Source: Staphylococcus sp. NAM3COL9
GTDB taxonomy: Bacteria; Bacillota; Bacilli; Staphylococcales; Staphylococcaceae
Reading direction: 5' to 3'
Assembly (NCBI RefSeq): GCF_001431205.1
Contig: NZ_LGPC01000014.1
Span: 135,674 to 199,673, forward strand
Length of the DNA stretch: 64,000 nt
The translations under genes and the position numbers were made by a program. Shown here piece after piece: positions 46,478 to 58,062 of the stretch. Every line of letters begins with the position of its first letter. Within the stretch, counting starts at the first letter, position 1. The notes below the pieces were generated by a model. It was not told where the DNA came from, made no database searches, and saw only the letters and a list, made by a program, of their open reading frames with translations.

Positions 46478-46482
46478 CAAGG

Positions 46483-46497
46483 ATGGAGACGGCGGGA
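46483..46497 (-). other. Island attachment core at the 3' end of ssrA
   Basis: The minus strand carries TCCCGCCGTCTCCAT, which I recall as the attachment core used by some S. aureus pathogenicity islands at ssrA. It appears once in this window, so no intact island flanked by repeats is present here. Confidence 0.5.
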
Positions 46498-46842
46498 TTC
46501 GAACCCGCGTCCAGAGGTCCTGATACAGATCTTTCTACGTGTGTAGTCTATCATTGAGTTTCACATAATGGTAAGTGATAGACGGCCATCATTATGCTAG
46601 TTTGATTAATCTCTTCTAGGCAGACTTCAAACGGCAGTGCCTAGCGTATCCTATTAAAGGTTGAATCGCGGTTAACGGCACATAGGAGATGCCGTTAGGC
46701 GATGCAGAGTGCTATTACGCAGCTACTGCGAAATTATTGTTTTCTTTGCCAGTTATTATAACTGTGTGTGTTAGTGACGGAGACAACCCTCCGACACGCT
46801 TAATCTGCTCATGGTACCCCTGTCGAATCCAAAAACGCCCCC
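46484..46842 (-). ncRNA. ssrA: Transfer-messenger RNA (tmRNA)
   Basis: tmRNA frees stalled ribosomes and tags their products for proteolysis. The 5' end reads GGGGGCG then GGATTCGACAGGGG on the minus strand. The 3' end has the T-arm GGGTTCGAATCCC and CGTCTCCA, pairing with the 5' end to form the tRNA-like acceptor. The CCA tail is not encoded. The internal frame (46715-46750) encodes GKENNNFAVAA followed by TAA. It is about 359 nt long. Its partner SmpB is encoded upstream at 46949-47413. Confidence 0.97.
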
Positions 46843-46948
46843 TAAATAGTATGAAATGCACTTCCTGTCCACTTCACGATTATCGATCAGCTTTTTAGAA
46901 AGCACATATCATATTACCAAAGATCAGAGTCTTTGGCAATATATCAGC

Positions 46949-47413
46949 TTAATAACGGTCTTTCATCGCTCTATCCATGTCACGTTTTACTGCTTTATCT
47001 TTCAATGCTTGGCGCTTATCGTAATTTTTCTTACCACGTGCAACACCCAGCAATACTTTACAGTGTCCATGTTTTAAATAGAGTTTCAATGGCACAATCG
47101 AATAACCCACTTCTCTCGTACGCTCACCTAATTTTTCAATTTGACTTCTATGCAATAAGAGTTTACGTGAACGGTGAGGATCATGGTTAAAGCGATTGCC
47201 TTCTTCGTATGGGGCGATGTGCATATTATTAAGATACATTTCACCGCGATTAACTTGCGCATAACTATCTTTAAGATTGGCACTGCCACGACGAATTGAC
47301 TTGATCTCAGTCCCTTGTAACACAATGCCCGCTTCAATCGTATCTTCAATGACGTAATCATGTCTTGCTTTACGATTTTCAGCTAGTGTTCCTGGTGATT
47401 TTTTCTTTGGCAT
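46949..47413 (-). CDS. smpB: SsrA-binding protein SmpB
   Basis: SmpB binds tmRNA and delivers it to stalled ribosomes. This 154-residue protein has the OB-fold core [19 protein letters not shown] with [11 protein letters not shown], the [12 protein letters not shown] and HIAPYEEGN motifs, and the C-terminal helix [20 protein letters not shown] that enters the mRNA channel. It lies between rnr and ssrA, as usual. The rnr-smpB gap is only 22 bases, suggesting cotranscription. Confidence 0.97.
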   Translation of the reverse strand: MPKKKSPGTLAENRKARHDYVIEDTIEAGIVLQGTEIKSIRRGSANLKDSYAQVNRGEMYLNNMHIAPYEEGNRFNHDPHRSRKLLLHRSQIEKLGERTREVGYSIVPLKLYLKHGHCKVLLGVARGKKNYDKRQALKDKAVKRDMDRAMKDRY

Positions 47414-47435
47414 TGAGTTTCACCTCTTTGTTGAG

Positions 47436-49814
47436 TTATTTTTTCTTCTTACTTGCTTTATTCTTCACATTTTTATCTTTATAAAATGGTTTGTGTTTTG
47501 TATTACCACTATTTGATTTATCGTTGTTACGTTGATTTTTACCTCTACGTTGTTTGTGTTTCGTTTTATCCTTGCTATCATCTTTAGCTTTATCTGATGA
47601 TTTGCCACGAGGATTCGCTTGGATTGTCTTACCACGTGAAGGTCTTTGACTACGTTCATTTTTAGGTAATGGCATACCAACGATTTGGAAATCAATCATA
47701 CGCTCATCTACGTCCACGTTGATGACTTTAATTTGAACTGGGTCACCAATACGGAACACTTTAGCCTGACGCTCACCAATCATTGCCATTTGACGTTCGT
47801 CGAAATGGTAAAAATCGTCTGTCATATTTGAAACGTGTACCATACCTTCAATCGTATTTGGCAATTCAACGAACATACCAAAATTCGCTACTGAACTTAT
47901 AATACCTTCAAATTCTTCGCCAACATGTTGTACCATGTATTCTGATTTTTTAAGTTCATCTGTATCACGTTCAGCTTCAATCGCTCTACGTTCTCTTTGA
48001 GATGTATGATCAGCAATTTCTGGTAACAGCGCTTCCCATTTAGACTTCTCTTTATTGTTCATAGATTGTTCTACAATATATTTACGAATTAATCTATGTA
48101 CGATTAAATCAGGATATCTACGTATGGGTGATGTGAAATGTGTATAGTATTCAGCTGATAAGCCAAAGTGTCCTAAATTCACATCATCGTAACGTGCTTG
48201 TTGCATTGAACGTAACATCATCGTTGAGATAACCATTTGTTCTGGTTGGCCTTCAACTTCTTGTTGAATCTTTTGTAATGTTGAAGGATGGATTTCTTCT
48301 CCTGTCCCTTGAATCATTAGCCCAAAATTCGTAATAAAATCAAAGAATTTACGTAAACGTTCTGATTTAGGTTGTTCGTGCACACGATATATGAATGGCA
48401 CTTCTAAATGATCGAAGTGTTCTGCGATTGTTTCATTTGCTGCAAGCATAAATGACTCGATTAAACGTTCACCTTCACCGCGTTTTCTCAATTCTACATC
48501 TGTTGGGATACCTTCTTCATTAACGATTACTTTGGCTTCACTGATATCGAAGTCAATTTCACCACGGCGTCTTCTCATGTTAACTAAACGTTGTGATAAA
48601 TCTTGTGCTAAGTCTAGCATTGGTGTGACTTCACTAAATTTTTCACGTGTGTCTGCATCTTGATTTGTAATAATTTCATTTACTTCATCATATGTCATAC
48701 GATAATTTGAATGTATCACACTATCAAAAATCTCGTGCTTAACGACTTCTCCTCGTTCATTAAATTCCATTCGACAGCTCAATGTTAAGCGGTCAACATC
48801 AGGGTTTAACGAACAAATACCGTTACTTAAACGGTGTGGAATCATAGGAATCACACGGTCAACTAAATAGACGCTTGTAGCACGACTATATGCTTCTTCA
48901 TCTAGTGCTGATCCTTCAGTGACATAATAACTAACGTCAGCGATACTGACTGTTAATTGTGTATGACCATTACTTAATTTTTTAATACCAATTGCATCAT
49001 CTAAATCTTTCGCATCTGCGCCATCAATCGTAATTGTAAGTTCATCACGTAAATCGCGACGACCTTCAATTTGTGATGGTTTAATTTCATCCGGCACTGC
49101 TTCAGCTTCTGCTAAAACATTGTCTGGAAATTCAATTTCAATGCCATGTTGATAAATAATTGATAATATATCTACCCCTGGATCGTTTTTATGGCCTAAT
49201 ATAGCCGAAACTTGACCTTCGGGGTTATTTGTACCATCTGCGTACTTAGTGATCTGTACGAGTACCTTATGGCCGTCTATAGAACCTAAGTTATGTCCTT
49301 TGGCAATAAAGATGTCCTGCATAATACGTTTATCATCTGGTAACACAAAACCAAAATGGCGTGCTTCACTGAACGTACCAACCACTTGTGTGACTGAATG
49401 CGTTTCTATCGATTTCACTTCGCCCTCTAGCTTACCTTTGTGCTCACCCTTTGAATTTTGTACTTCTACTAGGACCGTATCACCGTCCATGGCTCTATTA
49501 ATTTTTGTAGGCGGGATAAAGATATCATCCATTTCACCTTCTTCCGGACGTAAGAATGCAAAGCCTTTTTTATTCTGACTTAGTTTACCCTTTACCAATT
49601 TTGATTGTTGGGATTTGTTAGATTCCTTGCGTTGATATCTATCTGTTTTTGTACGTTGAATTAAACCTGTTTGTTCTAATTCAACAAGCACCTTAATTAA
49701 GTCTCTAAATGAGTCGGCACTATTTAAACCTAATGCATCTTGAAAATCAGATACAGACATGGATTCATAATCTGGTTGTTTAATAATTTCTTCAATGGAT
49801 GGTTTTAAATTCAT
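47436..49814 (-). CDS. rnr: Ribonuclease R
   Basis: RNase R is a 3'-5' exoribonuclease that degrades structured RNA and non-stop mRNA with tmRNA/SmpB. The 792-residue protein has two N-terminal cold-shock-type domains, an RNB catalytic domain whose Asp cluster is in GADAKDLDDAIGIKKL, and an S1 domain (GEEFEGIISSVANFGMFVEL). The final 80 residues are a Lys/Arg/Asn-rich tail, probably an RNA-binding extension. The gene order est-rnr-smpB-ssrA is typical. Confidence 0.97.
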   Translation of the reverse strand: MNLKPSIEEIIKQPDYESMSVSDFQDALGLNSADSFRDLIKVLVELEQTGLIQRTKTDRYQRKESNKSQQSKLVKGKLSQNKKGFAFLRPEEGEMDDIFIPPTKINRAMDGDTVLVEVQNSKGEHKGKLEGEVKSIETHSVTQVVGTFSEARHFGFVLPDDKRIMQDIFIAKGHNLGSIDGHKVLVQITKYADGTNNPEGQVSAILGHKNDPGVDILSIIYQHGIEIEFPDNVLAEAEAVPDEIKPSQIEGRRDLRDELTITIDGADAKDLDDAIGIKKLSNGHTQLTVSIADVSYYVTEGSALDEEAYSRATSVYLVDRVIPMIPHRLSNGICSLNPDVDRLTLSCRMEFNERGEVVKHEIFDSVIHSNYRMTYDEVNEIITNQDADTREKFSEVTPMLDLAQDLSQRLVNMRRRRGEIDFDISEAKVIVNEEGIPTDVELRKRGEGERLIESFMLAANETIAEHFDHLEVPFIYRVHEQPKSERLRKFFDFITNFGLMIQGTGEEIHPSTLQKIQQEVEGQPEQMVISTMMLRSMQQARYDDVNLGHFGLSAEYYTHFTSPIRRYPDLIVHRLIRKYIVEQSMNNKEKSKWEALLPEIADHTSQRERRAIEAERDTDELKKSEYMVQHVGEEFEGIISSVANFGMFVELPNTIEGMVHVSNMTDDFYHFDERQMAMIGERQAKVFRIGDPVQIKVINVDVDERMIDFQIVGMPLPKNERSQRPSRGKTIQANPRGKSSDKAKDDSKDKTKHKQRRGKNQRNNDKSNSGNTKHKPFYKDKNVKNKASKKKK

Positions 49815-49853
49815 TATGCCCCTCCTTTCTCTTTTTAAATAATTCTATAATTT

Positions 49854-50594
49854 TTATTCAGACCAATCTAATGATTCTAAAAATTGGTATACATCTTCAA
49901 ATACTAATTCTTTTTCTTTATCAATTGTAATGACATGTCCGGAATTCGCATACCATTTAATATGTTTTTCATCAGATTCGCTCTCATTGTATATAATGTT
50001 TGCAGAATCCGTATTGATCATTTGATCTTGTTCTGCTTGAATCACCAATAATGGATCCATCACTTCGTCCACATGATCTCTTACGTCTTGGATTTGTCCT
50101 TGAAGCTCTTTTAAAGTTTCTGTAGGTTGAAAAACGTCCATTTCTTTATTAATTGTGGTTTCGTCTTTACCTTCATACTTTTTAAAATTGCGGGCATATT
50201 CTAGCACACCGTCAAACATAGACCCTTCCGTCTTAATGTACATAGGTGAACACATAGTTATAATACCCTTTACATCTCTGTTTAAGCTTAATTTTAATGC
50301 ATAGCAGCCACCAAGGGATAAACCAGCGACTACAATTTCATCGTATCCTTTATCGACTAAAAAGTCATAACCGTCTAGTGCTTCTTTGAACCATACAAAA
50401 GGACTGGATTTCAATATTTCTTCAGGGGGTGCAGCATGACCTTCATAGTGAGGCGCATAAGATGTGTACCCTTTTTTCTGTAAGAATCGGCCTAATTGTC
50501 TTACATCTGATGAATTCCCAGTGAAACCATGTAATAATAACACAGCTCGGTTACCTTCTTCAAAAAAGAATGGCTCTGGAAGTTTGATTTGCAT
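49854..50594 (-). CDS. est: Carboxylesterase, alpha/beta hydrolase
   Basis: This 246-residue enzyme is of the Est30 type found next to secG and rnr in Gram-positives. The oxyanion motif is [11 protein letters not shown], the nucleophile is Ser93 in [13 protein letters not shown], the acid is in [10 protein letters not shown] and the histidine in [11 protein letters not shown]. It probably hydrolyses short acyl esters. It lies 40 bases upstream of rnr, in the same direction. Confidence 0.92.
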   Translation of the reverse strand: MQIKLPEPFFFEEGNRAVLLLHGFTGNSSDVRQLGRFLQKKGYTSYAPHYEGHAAPPEEILKSSPFVWFKEALDGYDFLVDKGYDEIVVAGLSLGGCYALKLSLNRDVKGIITMCSPMYIKTEGSMFDGVLEYARNFKKYEGKDETTINKEMDVFQPTETLKELQGQIQDVRDHVDEVMDPLLVIQAEQDQMINTDSANIIYNESESDEKHIKWYANSGHVITIDKEKELVFEDVYQFLESLDWSE

Positions 50595-50686
50595 CGTGAT
50601 TCAACCCTTTCGCTTATGCTTTTAATTACGAGTAATTCATTTTTTATAAATTTCTTTTAGAATACAATATATCTATTATAAATAAA

Positions 50687-50715
50687 AAAGCCCGACTTTA
50701 ACATTGTCGGACCTT
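50687..50715 (-). terminator. Terminator at the end of secG
   Basis: CCGAC (50692-50696) pairs with GTCGG (50706-50710) with extensions on both sides. Six T residues follow on the minus strand. It overlaps the last bases of the secG frame. Confidence 0.75.
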
Positions 50716-50947
50716 ATAAACCAAAATAACTTATGCCTAACATTAACAAGAAGAAAATGACAGACAATATAATTGTTAATCTATGCAAGAATAAATCGAC
50801 ACCGCGTTGCTTTTGTTTACCAAATAACTGTTCGGCGCCGCCACTTATCGCACCTGATAGTCCATTACTTTTACCTTCTTGGAGTAATACAACAGTTACT
50901 AATGCAATACATACTAAAACTAAAATAATCATCACTACTGTATGCAT
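50714..50947 (-). CDS. secG: Preprotein translocase subunit SecG
   Basis: I use the start [20 protein letters not shown], which follows a TGGAGGA site, giving 77 residues as in S. aureus. It has two membrane helices flanking [29 protein letters not shown], the conserved SecG loop. SecG assists SecYEA-driven protein export. Confidence 0.95.
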   Translation of the reverse strand: MHTVVMIILVLVCIALVTVVLLQEGKSNGLSGAISGGAEQLFGKQKQRGVDLFLHRLTIILSVIFFLLMLGISYFGL

Positions 50948-51015
50948 GAAAATTGTCCTCCATTCATTATATACGAATCGCATTATACCACACGTTCGTC
51001 TTCTTTAGCAAACTA

Positions 51016-51477
51016 CTATCTATTGAACGTACTCTTACGTTTAATAGATACTGCTAACATATAAATCGCTAATACAAATGACATAATCAATACAACCGTT
51101 AATGGAATTAAATTGATACCTGCTTTAACATCTAATATTGCTGCATATACTGGACCGATATTAACTACATTATACAAGATTTGTGAGAGGAACACAGCAA
51201 ACATAAACCACCATAGGTGTGTATGTCTATTCCAAATGGAAATGATACCTACTAAGTTAGCTAATATATACATTACGCCTGTAAATTGAAAACTATTTTT
51301 AATTGTTCCAACAGCATTTTCCGAAGGCTTTTGTTCACTATTTAAAAGTAATTGTTTAATTACACTATCATCTAAGACAATAAATAAATGTATTGCATAA
51401 AGAATAGCGATGATTAATGAACTATAAGCAATCAGATGAGCCGTTTTCTTTTCTCTTGATTTAGATTCTACATCCAT
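51016..51477 (-). CDS. Conserved membrane protein, four helices
   Basis: This 153-residue protein has four predicted membrane helices (about 15-33, 63-83, 86-104 and 123-143) and short charged ends. No motif is recognised. It lies between eno and secG, where staphylococci carry a hypothetical membrane protein. The function is unknown. Confidence 0.8.
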   Translation of the reverse strand: MDVESKSREKKTAHLIAYSSLIIAILYAIHLFIVLDDSVIKQLLLNSEQKPSENAVGTIKNSFQFTGVMYILANLVGIISIWNRHTHLWWFMFAVFLSQILYNVVNIGPVYAAILDVKAGINLIPLTVVLIMSFVLAIYMLAVSIKRKSTFNR

Positions 51478-51592
51478 ATAAATTAAGGCTCCTTCTATGA
51501 TTTACATCTTTAATTATATCAGTTTCATAGTGAAAGATGAACAATTTAAGCAAGTCTTACTATATAAATTATATGACATAATTTATATAGCG

Positions 51593-51682
51593 GCACAGTA
51601 AGAAAGTACTACAAATTCTATTCGTCTAGCATTTCATATACTTTCATACGTCCGTTTAAGCGGACGTATCCATTAACTGTGC
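51593..51682. repeat. Inverted-repeat element able to form a three-way junction
   Basis: GCACAGT (51593-51599) pairs with ACTGTGC (51676-51682). Inside, GAAAGTA (from 51602) pairs with TACTTTC (51639-51645), and ATACGTCCG pairs with CGGACGTAT (51646-51669). No T-run follows on either strand, so it is not a simple terminator. Confidence 0.5.
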
Positions 51683-51771
51683 ACCTCTAAAGTGGACTCT
51701 TGAAGATTACAATAGCTAAAGCTATTGCATAAGAAGGCCTAACCAATAAAGTGGTAAGGTCTTCTTTAAAA

Positions 51772-51801
51772 AACACGCAAGCCATAAATGACTTGCGTGT
51801 T
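51772..51801 (-). terminator. eno / glycolytic operon terminator
   Basis: AACACGCAAG (51772-51781) pairs with CTTGCGTGTT (51792-51801). Six T residues follow on the minus strand. It lies 32 bases past the eno stop codon. Confidence 0.9.
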
Positions 51802-51832
51802 AGCGCGTGAACTCTTTAATTTTTAAGCAGTA

Positions 51833-53137
51833 TTATTTAGATAAGTTATAGAAAGATTTAAGTCCGTCAAACTTAGCAGTTTCGTACAATTCATCTTCAA
51901 TACGTAGTAATTGATTGTATTTAGCAATACGATCTGTTCTTGATAATGAACCTGTTTTGATTTGACCAGCATTTGTTGCAACAGCGATATCAGAAATTGA
52001 AGTATCTTCTGTTTCACCTGAGCGGTGAGAAATAACTGCTGTGTAACCAGCTTTTTGAGCCATTTCAATAGCTTCAAACGTTTCAGTTAAAGTACCAATT
52101 TGGTTAACTTTAATTAAGATTGAGTTACCGATACCTTTTTCGATACCTTCTTCTAATTTAACAGTGTTTGTAACGAATAAATCGTCACCTACTAATTGTA
52201 CGCGATCACCGATACGTTCAGTTAATACTTTCCAACCGTCCCAGTCATTTTCGTCCATACCGTCTTCAATAGAAATGATTGGATATTTGTTAATCAATTC
52301 TTCTAAAAAGTCAACTTGTTCTTCAGCATTACGTTTTTTACCATTTTCGCCTTCGAATTTAGCGTAGTTATAAACGCCATCTTCAAAGAACTCAGAAGTT
52401 GCACAGTCAAAGCCTAAGAATACATCTTTACCTGGTTCTAAACCTACTGCTTTAATCGCTTCTAAAATAGTTTCTACTGCATCTTCAGTGCCTTCGAATT
52501 TAGGAGCGAATCCGCCTTCGTCACCAACTGATGTTTCTAAACCACGATTTTTAAGGATTGATTTTAAGTTGTGGAAAATTTCTGCTCCCCAACGTAATGA
52601 TTCTTTAAATGTTTCTGCTCCAACTGGTAATACCATGAACTCTTGGAACGCGATTGGTGCATCAGAGTGAGAACCACCATTAACGATGTTCATCATTGGA
52701 ACTGGTAATTGTGTACCATTGAATCCGCCTAGATATTTATAAAGTGGTTGACCTAATAAATCAGCTGCAGCACGAGCTACTGCTAGTGATACACCAAGAA
52801 TAGCGTTAGCACCTAATTTACCTTTGTTTTCAGTACCATCTAATTGGATCATCATTTTGTCAATAGATACTTGTTCTAATACTGAAAATTCACCTTCAAC
52901 TAATTCTGGTGCAATAATTTCATTTACATTTTCAACTGCTTTAATAACACCTTTACCTAAGTAACGGTCTTTATCACCGTCACGTAATTCTACTGCTTCG
53001 TGTTCGCCAGTAGAAGCACCTGATGGAACTAATGCGCGACCAAAAGCGCCACTTTCAGTTAATACTTCTACTTCAACTGTTGGGTTACCGCGTGAGTCTA
53101 AGACTTCGCGAGCGTAAACATCTGTAATAATTGGCAT
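51833..53137 (-). CDS. eno: Enolase
   Basis: Enolase converts 2-phosphoglycerate to phosphoenolpyruvate. The 434-residue protein contains [34 protein letters not shown], the metal-ligand regions [11 protein letters not shown] and [14 protein letters not shown], and [19 protein letters not shown]. It is the last gene of the gapR-gap-pgk-tpiA-gpmI-eno operon, 184 bases after gpmI, and has a separate strong ribosome site. In staphylococci it can also appear on the surface and bind plasminogen. Confidence 0.98.
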   Translation of the reverse strand: MPIITDVYAREVLDSRGNPTVEVEVLTESGAFGRALVPSGASTGEHEAVELRDGDKDRYLGKGVIKAVENVNEIIAPELVEGEFSVLEQVSIDKMMIQLDGTENKGKLGANAILGVSLAVARAAADLLGQPLYKYLGGFNGTQLPVPMMNIVNGGSHSDAPIAFQEFMVLPVGAETFKESLRWGAEIFHNLKSILKNRGLETSVGDEGGFAPKFEGTEDAVETILEAIKAVGLEPGKDVFLGFDCATSEFFEDGVYNYAKFEGENGKKRNAEEQVDFLEELINKYPIISIEDGMDENDWDGWKVLTERIGDRVQLVGDDLFVTNTVKLEEGIEKGIGNSILIKVNQIGTLTETFEAIEMAQKAGYTAVISHRSGETEDTSISDIAVATNAGQIKTGSLSRTDRIAKYNQLLRIEDELYETAKFDGLKSFYNLSK

Positions 53138-53321
53138 GTTTATAATCTCCTTTATAAATAAGTAGTTTAGAAATATTAAATTTCCTCTTCATTATAGCTT
53201 TAAATACTATAAATACAAAATAATTTAACTAAATCTAATTGAGTATATGGTGTTATAAGTTATTGGAAATTTTTATAAAATATTCAAGTTTATAACACCT
53301 TGATATAACTCTGTTTTTAAA

Positions 53322-54839
53322 TTAATGATTGATTAATGATTCACCAGTCATATCTTCTGGCTGGTTTACATTGAGTAAATCTAATAATGTTGGTGCTAAG
53401 TCACCTAGACGACCTGTTTCACGTAATGTTACGCCTTCTTTAGTAACAATAACTGGAACTGGGTTCGTCGTATGTGTAGTCATTGGTTTCTCGTCATCTG
53501 TTAATACCATGTCTGAATTACCATGATCTGCAGTGACGATAGCGTGACCACCCATTTCTGTAATCTTATCAACCACTTCACCTAGACATTCGTCTACAGC
53601 TTCTATTGCTTTAATCGTAGGTTCAAGCATACCACTGTGTCCAACCATGTCAGGGTTAGCAAAATTTAATAATATTAAATCTAAGTCACCTTTATTTAAT
53701 TCTTCAATTAATGCATCTTTAACTTCGTATGCACTCATTTCTGGTTTAAGGTCATATGTTGCGACTTTTGGTGAGTCGATTAAACGACGACGTTCACCTT
53801 CAAATTCAGCATTACGTCCACCACTCATGAAATAAGTGACATGCGGGAATTTTTCTGTTTCCGCAATACGTAATTGTTTCAAACCATTGTCTTGAACAAC
53901 TTCACCGATTGTATTTATTAAATCAACTTTTTCAAAAACGATTTCTGCTTTCACATTGTCATTATATTTTGTAAACGTTGCATAAAATAAATCGTCAATT
54001 TGTTCAACTTTGAAACCTTCGAAAGCTTTGTCTGTAAAGACTTCAGAAAGTTGTCCTGCTCTGTCTGGACGGAAGTTATAAAAAATAACTGCGTCGCCAT
54101 CATTCACACCGTCATTTTGATCTTTTACGATAAATGGTTCAACAAACTCGTCCGTTAAATCTTTCTCGTAGTTAGCTTCAACACCAGCTTTAGCTGATTC
54201 AAAAGTTTCACCTTTAAAATTACGGATTGCATTATATGCTTTTTCTTCTCTATCCCAACGTTTATCACGATCCATTGCGTAATAACGTCCTGAAATAGAT
54301 GCAAATTGGCCAATGCCAAGTTCATCGAATTTAGCTTGCGTTTCTTCAATGTATTTTAGTGATGATTTTTGATCTACGTCACGTCCATCTAAGAATGCGT
54401 GAACATAGACTTTCTCAACACCTTGTTTTTTAGCTAATTCTAATAATGCGAATAAGTGTTTATAATGACTATGAACACCACCATCAGATAATAAGCCAAA
54501 GAGATGTAGCGCTGAATTATTGTCTTTAACGTGTTGAATTGCATTGTTTAATACTTCATTATCAAAGAAATCACCGTCTTCGATAGATTTATTAATACGC
54601 GTTAAACTTTGATAAACTACACGTCCAGCACCAATATTCATATGACCAACTTCTGAATTACCCATTTGACCTTCAGGAAGACCAACATCTAAACCACTTG
54701 CTTCGATTTGAGTTGTTGGGTATTTACTGTAATAGCGGTCAAAATTAGGCTTATTAGCTAGTTTCACAGCATTACCATGTTCTGTTTCTCTGTTTGCAAA
54801 ACCATCTAAAATAATTAATGCAGTTGGTTGTTTCGCCAT
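53322..54839 (-). CDS. gpmI: Cofactor-independent phosphoglycerate mutase
   Basis: This Mn2+-dependent enzyme interconverts 3- and 2-phosphoglycerate. I use the ATG of [18 protein letters not shown], which has a GAAGGTG site, giving 505 residues; it starts one base after the tpiA stop. The phosphorylated serine is Ser62 in [10 protein letters not shown]. The metal ligands lie in [10 protein letters not shown] and THTTNPVPV. It is part of the glycolytic operon. Confidence 0.97.
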   Translation of the reverse strand: MAKQPTALIILDGFANRETEHGNAVKLANKPNFDRYYSKYPTTQIEASGLDVGLPEGQMGNSEVGHMNIGAGRVVYQSLTRINKSIEDGDFFDNEVLNNAIQHVKDNNSALHLFGLLSDGGVHSHYKHLFALLELAKKQGVEKVYVHAFLDGRDVDQKSSLKYIEETQAKFDELGIGQFASISGRYYAMDRDKRWDREEKAYNAIRNFKGETFESAKAGVEANYEKDLTDEFVEPFIVKDQNDGVNDGDAVIFYNFRPDRAGQLSEVFTDKAFEGFKVEQIDDLFYATFTKYNDNVKAEIVFEKVDLINTIGEVVQDNGLKQLRIAETEKFPHVTYFMSGGRNAEFEGERRRLIDSPKVATYDLKPEMSAYEVKDALIEELNKGDLDLILLNFANPDMVGHSGMLEPTIKAIEAVDECLGEVVDKITEMGGHAIVTADHGNSDMVLTDDEKPMTTHTTNPVPVIVTKEGVTLRETGRLGDLAPTLLDLLNVNQPEDMTGESLINH

Positions 54840-54840
54840 A

Positions 54841-55614
<774 letters not shown>

Positions 55615-55679
55615 CTATTAGTAATTTATGATTAATATTTTAAAATCTCTAATCATGTATTGTATGTTTAGTCGTGCAA

Positions 55680-56870
55680 TTATTTGTTTGCAATTGCGAT
55701 AACGCCTGGTAGCTCTTTACCTTCAAGATATTCTAATGAAGCGCCGCCACCAGTTGAAATGTGACTGAAGTCATCTGCGTATCCTAAAGAAATTGCTGCT
55801 GCAGCTGAATCGCCACCACCGATAATTGTGTTAGCATCTTTTAATTCAGCGATTGCTTCACAAATACCAATAGTACCTTTAGCAAAGTTACTTAATTCAA
55901 ATACACCCATTGGTCCGTTCCATATAACTGTATGCGCACCTTGTAATTGTTCTTTGAATAATTCTACTGTTTTTGGTCCAATATCCATTGCTTCTTGATC
56001 AGCTGGGATATCATCAACAGATACTTCTGTAATTTCAGCGTCATTTGAAAATTCTTTAGCAATTTTACAATCTACTGGTAATACAATTTGGTCGCCAGCA
56101 CGGTCTAATAATTCTTTAGCAAAGTCGACTTTATCTTTTTCTAATAATGATAAACCAATTTCTTTACCTTGCGCTTTGAAGAATGTGTATGACATTCCCC
56201 CACCAATAAGTACTTTGTCAGCAATTTTCAATAAGTTCGTGATAACACCGATTTTGTCAGAAACTTTAGCGCCACCTAGAATTGCAACTACAGGTTTATC
56301 AGGGTTTTCAACCACGCCACCGATATATTTAATTTCTTTTTCCATTAAGAATCCTGCAACTGTTTCTAAATTAGATGCGATACCAACGTTAGACGCGTGT
56401 TCACGGTGAGCTGTACCGAAAGCATCATTTACAAATACATCGCCAAGTGAAGCCCAGTATCTGCCTAATTCAGAATCATTTTTAGATTCTTTTTTACCAT
56501 CAACGTCTTCATAACGTGTATTTTCAACTAAAAGTACATCGCCTTCATTAAGTGCTTTAACAGATTGTTCTAATTTTTCGCCGCGTGTTTCAGGTATAAA
56601 CACAACTTCTTTACCTAATTTATCTGTTAATGCTTCAGCAACTGGTTTTAAAGTTAATTCTGCTTTATCACTTTCTTCTTTAACTTTACCTAGGTGAGAG
56701 AATAATACTATTTTTCCACCCTGCTCAATAATATATTTTATTGTTGGTAATGCTTGAACGATACGGTTAGCATCAGTGATTTCGCCGTCATTCATTGGTA
56801 CGTTAAAATCTGCACGTACAAGTACAGTTTTACCTTTTAATTCTATGTCAGTTACAATTTTTTTAGCCAT
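55680..56870 (-). CDS. pgk: Phosphoglycerate kinase
   Basis: Pgk makes ATP from 1,3-bisphosphoglycerate. I use the start [14 protein letters not shown] after a GAGGAGG site, giving 396 residues, the normal length; the earlier in-frame ATG has no site. It has [11 protein letters not shown] at the N-terminus and the nucleotide-binding [13 protein letters not shown] at the C-terminus. The intergenic sequence before it carries a GGGAGCACATCGC-type hairpin with AAGCGGGGAGCA, which could modulate expression relative to gap. Confidence 0.97.
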   Translation of the reverse strand: MAKKIVTDIELKGKTVLVRADFNVPMNDGEITDANRIVQALPTIKYIIEQGGKIVLFSHLGKVKEESDKAELTLKPVAEALTDKLGKEVVFIPETRGEKLEQSVKALNEGDVLLVENTRYEDVDGKKESKNDSELGRYWASLGDVFVNDAFGTAHREHASNVGIASNLETVAGFLMEKEIKYIGGVVENPDKPVVAILGGAKVSDKIGVITNLLKIADKVLIGGGMSYTFFKAQGKEIGLSLLEKDKVDFAKELLDRAGDQIVLPVDCKIAKEFSNDAEITEVSVDDIPADQEAMDIGPKTVELFKEQLQGAHTVIWNGPMGVFELSNFAKGTIGICEAIAELKDANTIIGGGDSAAAAISLGYADDFSHISTGGGASLEYLEGKELPGVIAIANK

Positions 56871-57001
56871 ATAAGCTTCCTCCTCTGAATGGAACAATAA
56901 AGTAAAATAAGCGGAGAAGCGATGTGCTCCCCGCTTACTCCTAAGCTTATTGTTTAAATTTAACAACATCTAAGCTTGTTAAATTAATTTTTTAATCCGA
57001 A

Positions 57002-58009
57002 TTATTTAGATTGGTCAGCTAAATATTCTAAAGTACGAACTAATTGTGAAGTGTAAGACATTTCGTTATCATACCAAGCAGCGATTTTAACTAATTGGTG
57101 ATCTCCAACTGTCATAACACGTGTTTGTGTTGCATCGAATAATGAACCGTAAGTCATACCGATTACGTCAGAAGAAACGATTTCGTCTTCAGTGTAACCA
57201 AATGATTCGTCTGAAGCGTTTTTCATTGCTGCGTTAACGTCTTCAACACTTACGTCTTTTTCTAATACGACTGTAAGTTCAGTTAATGAACCAGTAGCAA
57301 CCGGAACACGTTGAGCGCCACCGTCTAATTTACCATCGATTTCAGGAATTACTAAACCAATTGCTTTAGCAGCACCTGTTGAGTTAGGGATGATGTTTTC
57401 AGCAGCTGCACGTGCACGACGTTTGTCGCCTTTTCTGTGTGGAGCATCTTGAGTACTTTGGTCACCAGTATATGCGTGAATAGTAGTCATGAAACCTTCA
57501 ACTAAGCCGAAGTCATCATTTAAAACTTTAGCTACTGGAGCTAATGAGTTAGTAGTACATGAAGCACCTGAAACAACTGTTTCTGAACCATCTAATTCAC
57601 TGTGGTTAGTGTTATAAACAATTGTTTTTAAGTCGCCTGTTGCTGGTGCAGAGATTAATACTTTTTTAGCGCCAGCGTCAATGTGAGCTTCTGCTTTTTC
57701 TTTATCAGCGAAGAAACCAGTACATTCTAAAACAACATCGATGTCTAAGTCTTTCCAAGGTAATTTACTTGGTTCAGGTTCTGAGAATGATTTAACTTCT
57801 AAACCATTTACACGGAATCCGTCTTTTTCTACTTCAACTTCTCCTGTGAAGCGACCTTGTGTAGTGTCATATTTTAATAAATGAGCTAACATTTCGTCAT
57901 CTGTTAAATCGTTAACTGCTACTACGTCAATACCTTCTACGTCTTGAATTCTTCTAAATGCTAAACGTCCAATTCTACCAAAACCATTAATTGCTACTTT
58001 AACTGCCAT
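57002..58009 (-). CDS. gap: Glyceraldehyde-3-phosphate dehydrogenase, NAD-dependent (glycolytic)
   Basis: This 335-residue enzyme oxidises glyceraldehyde-3-phosphate. The NAD-binding [11 protein letters not shown] is at residues 9-19, the catalytic Cys151 is in [12 protein letters not shown], and the histidine is in [11 protein letters not shown]. It is clearly the glycolytic Gap: it is the first enzyme gene after gapR and carries the usual motif [11 protein letters not shown]. Its sequence differs at many positions from S. aureus GapA, supporting a non-aureus species. Confidence 0.98.
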   Translation of the reverse strand: MAVKVAINGFGRIGRLAFRRIQDVEGIDVVAVNDLTDDEMLAHLLKYDTTQGRFTGEVEVEKDGFRVNGLEVKSFSEPEPSKLPWKDLDIDVVLECTGFFADKEKAEAHIDAGAKKVLISAPATGDLKTIVYNTNHSELDGSETVVSGASCTTNSLAPVAKVLNDDFGLVEGFMTTIHAYTGDQSTQDAPHRKGDKRRARAAAENIIPNSTGAAKAIGLVIPEIDGKLDGGAQRVPVATGSLTELTVVLEKDVSVEDVNAAMKNASDESFGYTEDEIVSSDVIGMTYGSLFDATQTRVMTVGDHQLVKIAAWYDNEMSYTSQLVRTLEYLADQSK

Positions 58010-58062
58010 TATAATGGCCTCCTTTAAAATGATATTTAAAAAGTGTATTTCACCTTTTATTA

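Larger units (their letters stand above)
51478..51832. other. Intergenic region with inverted repeats and eno terminator
   Basis: These 355 bases contain the eno terminator (51772-51801) and an element that can fold as a three-way junction (51593-51682). A further imperfect hairpin (AAGAAGGCCT.../...AGGTCTTCTT, 51731-51767) lies between. There is no protein gene. Confidence 0.6.

Noticed and set aside
46689..47190. Plus-strand ORFs over tmRNA and smpB
   Set aside because: They overlap a certain tmRNA and the smpB gene on the opposite strand and lack ribosome sites.
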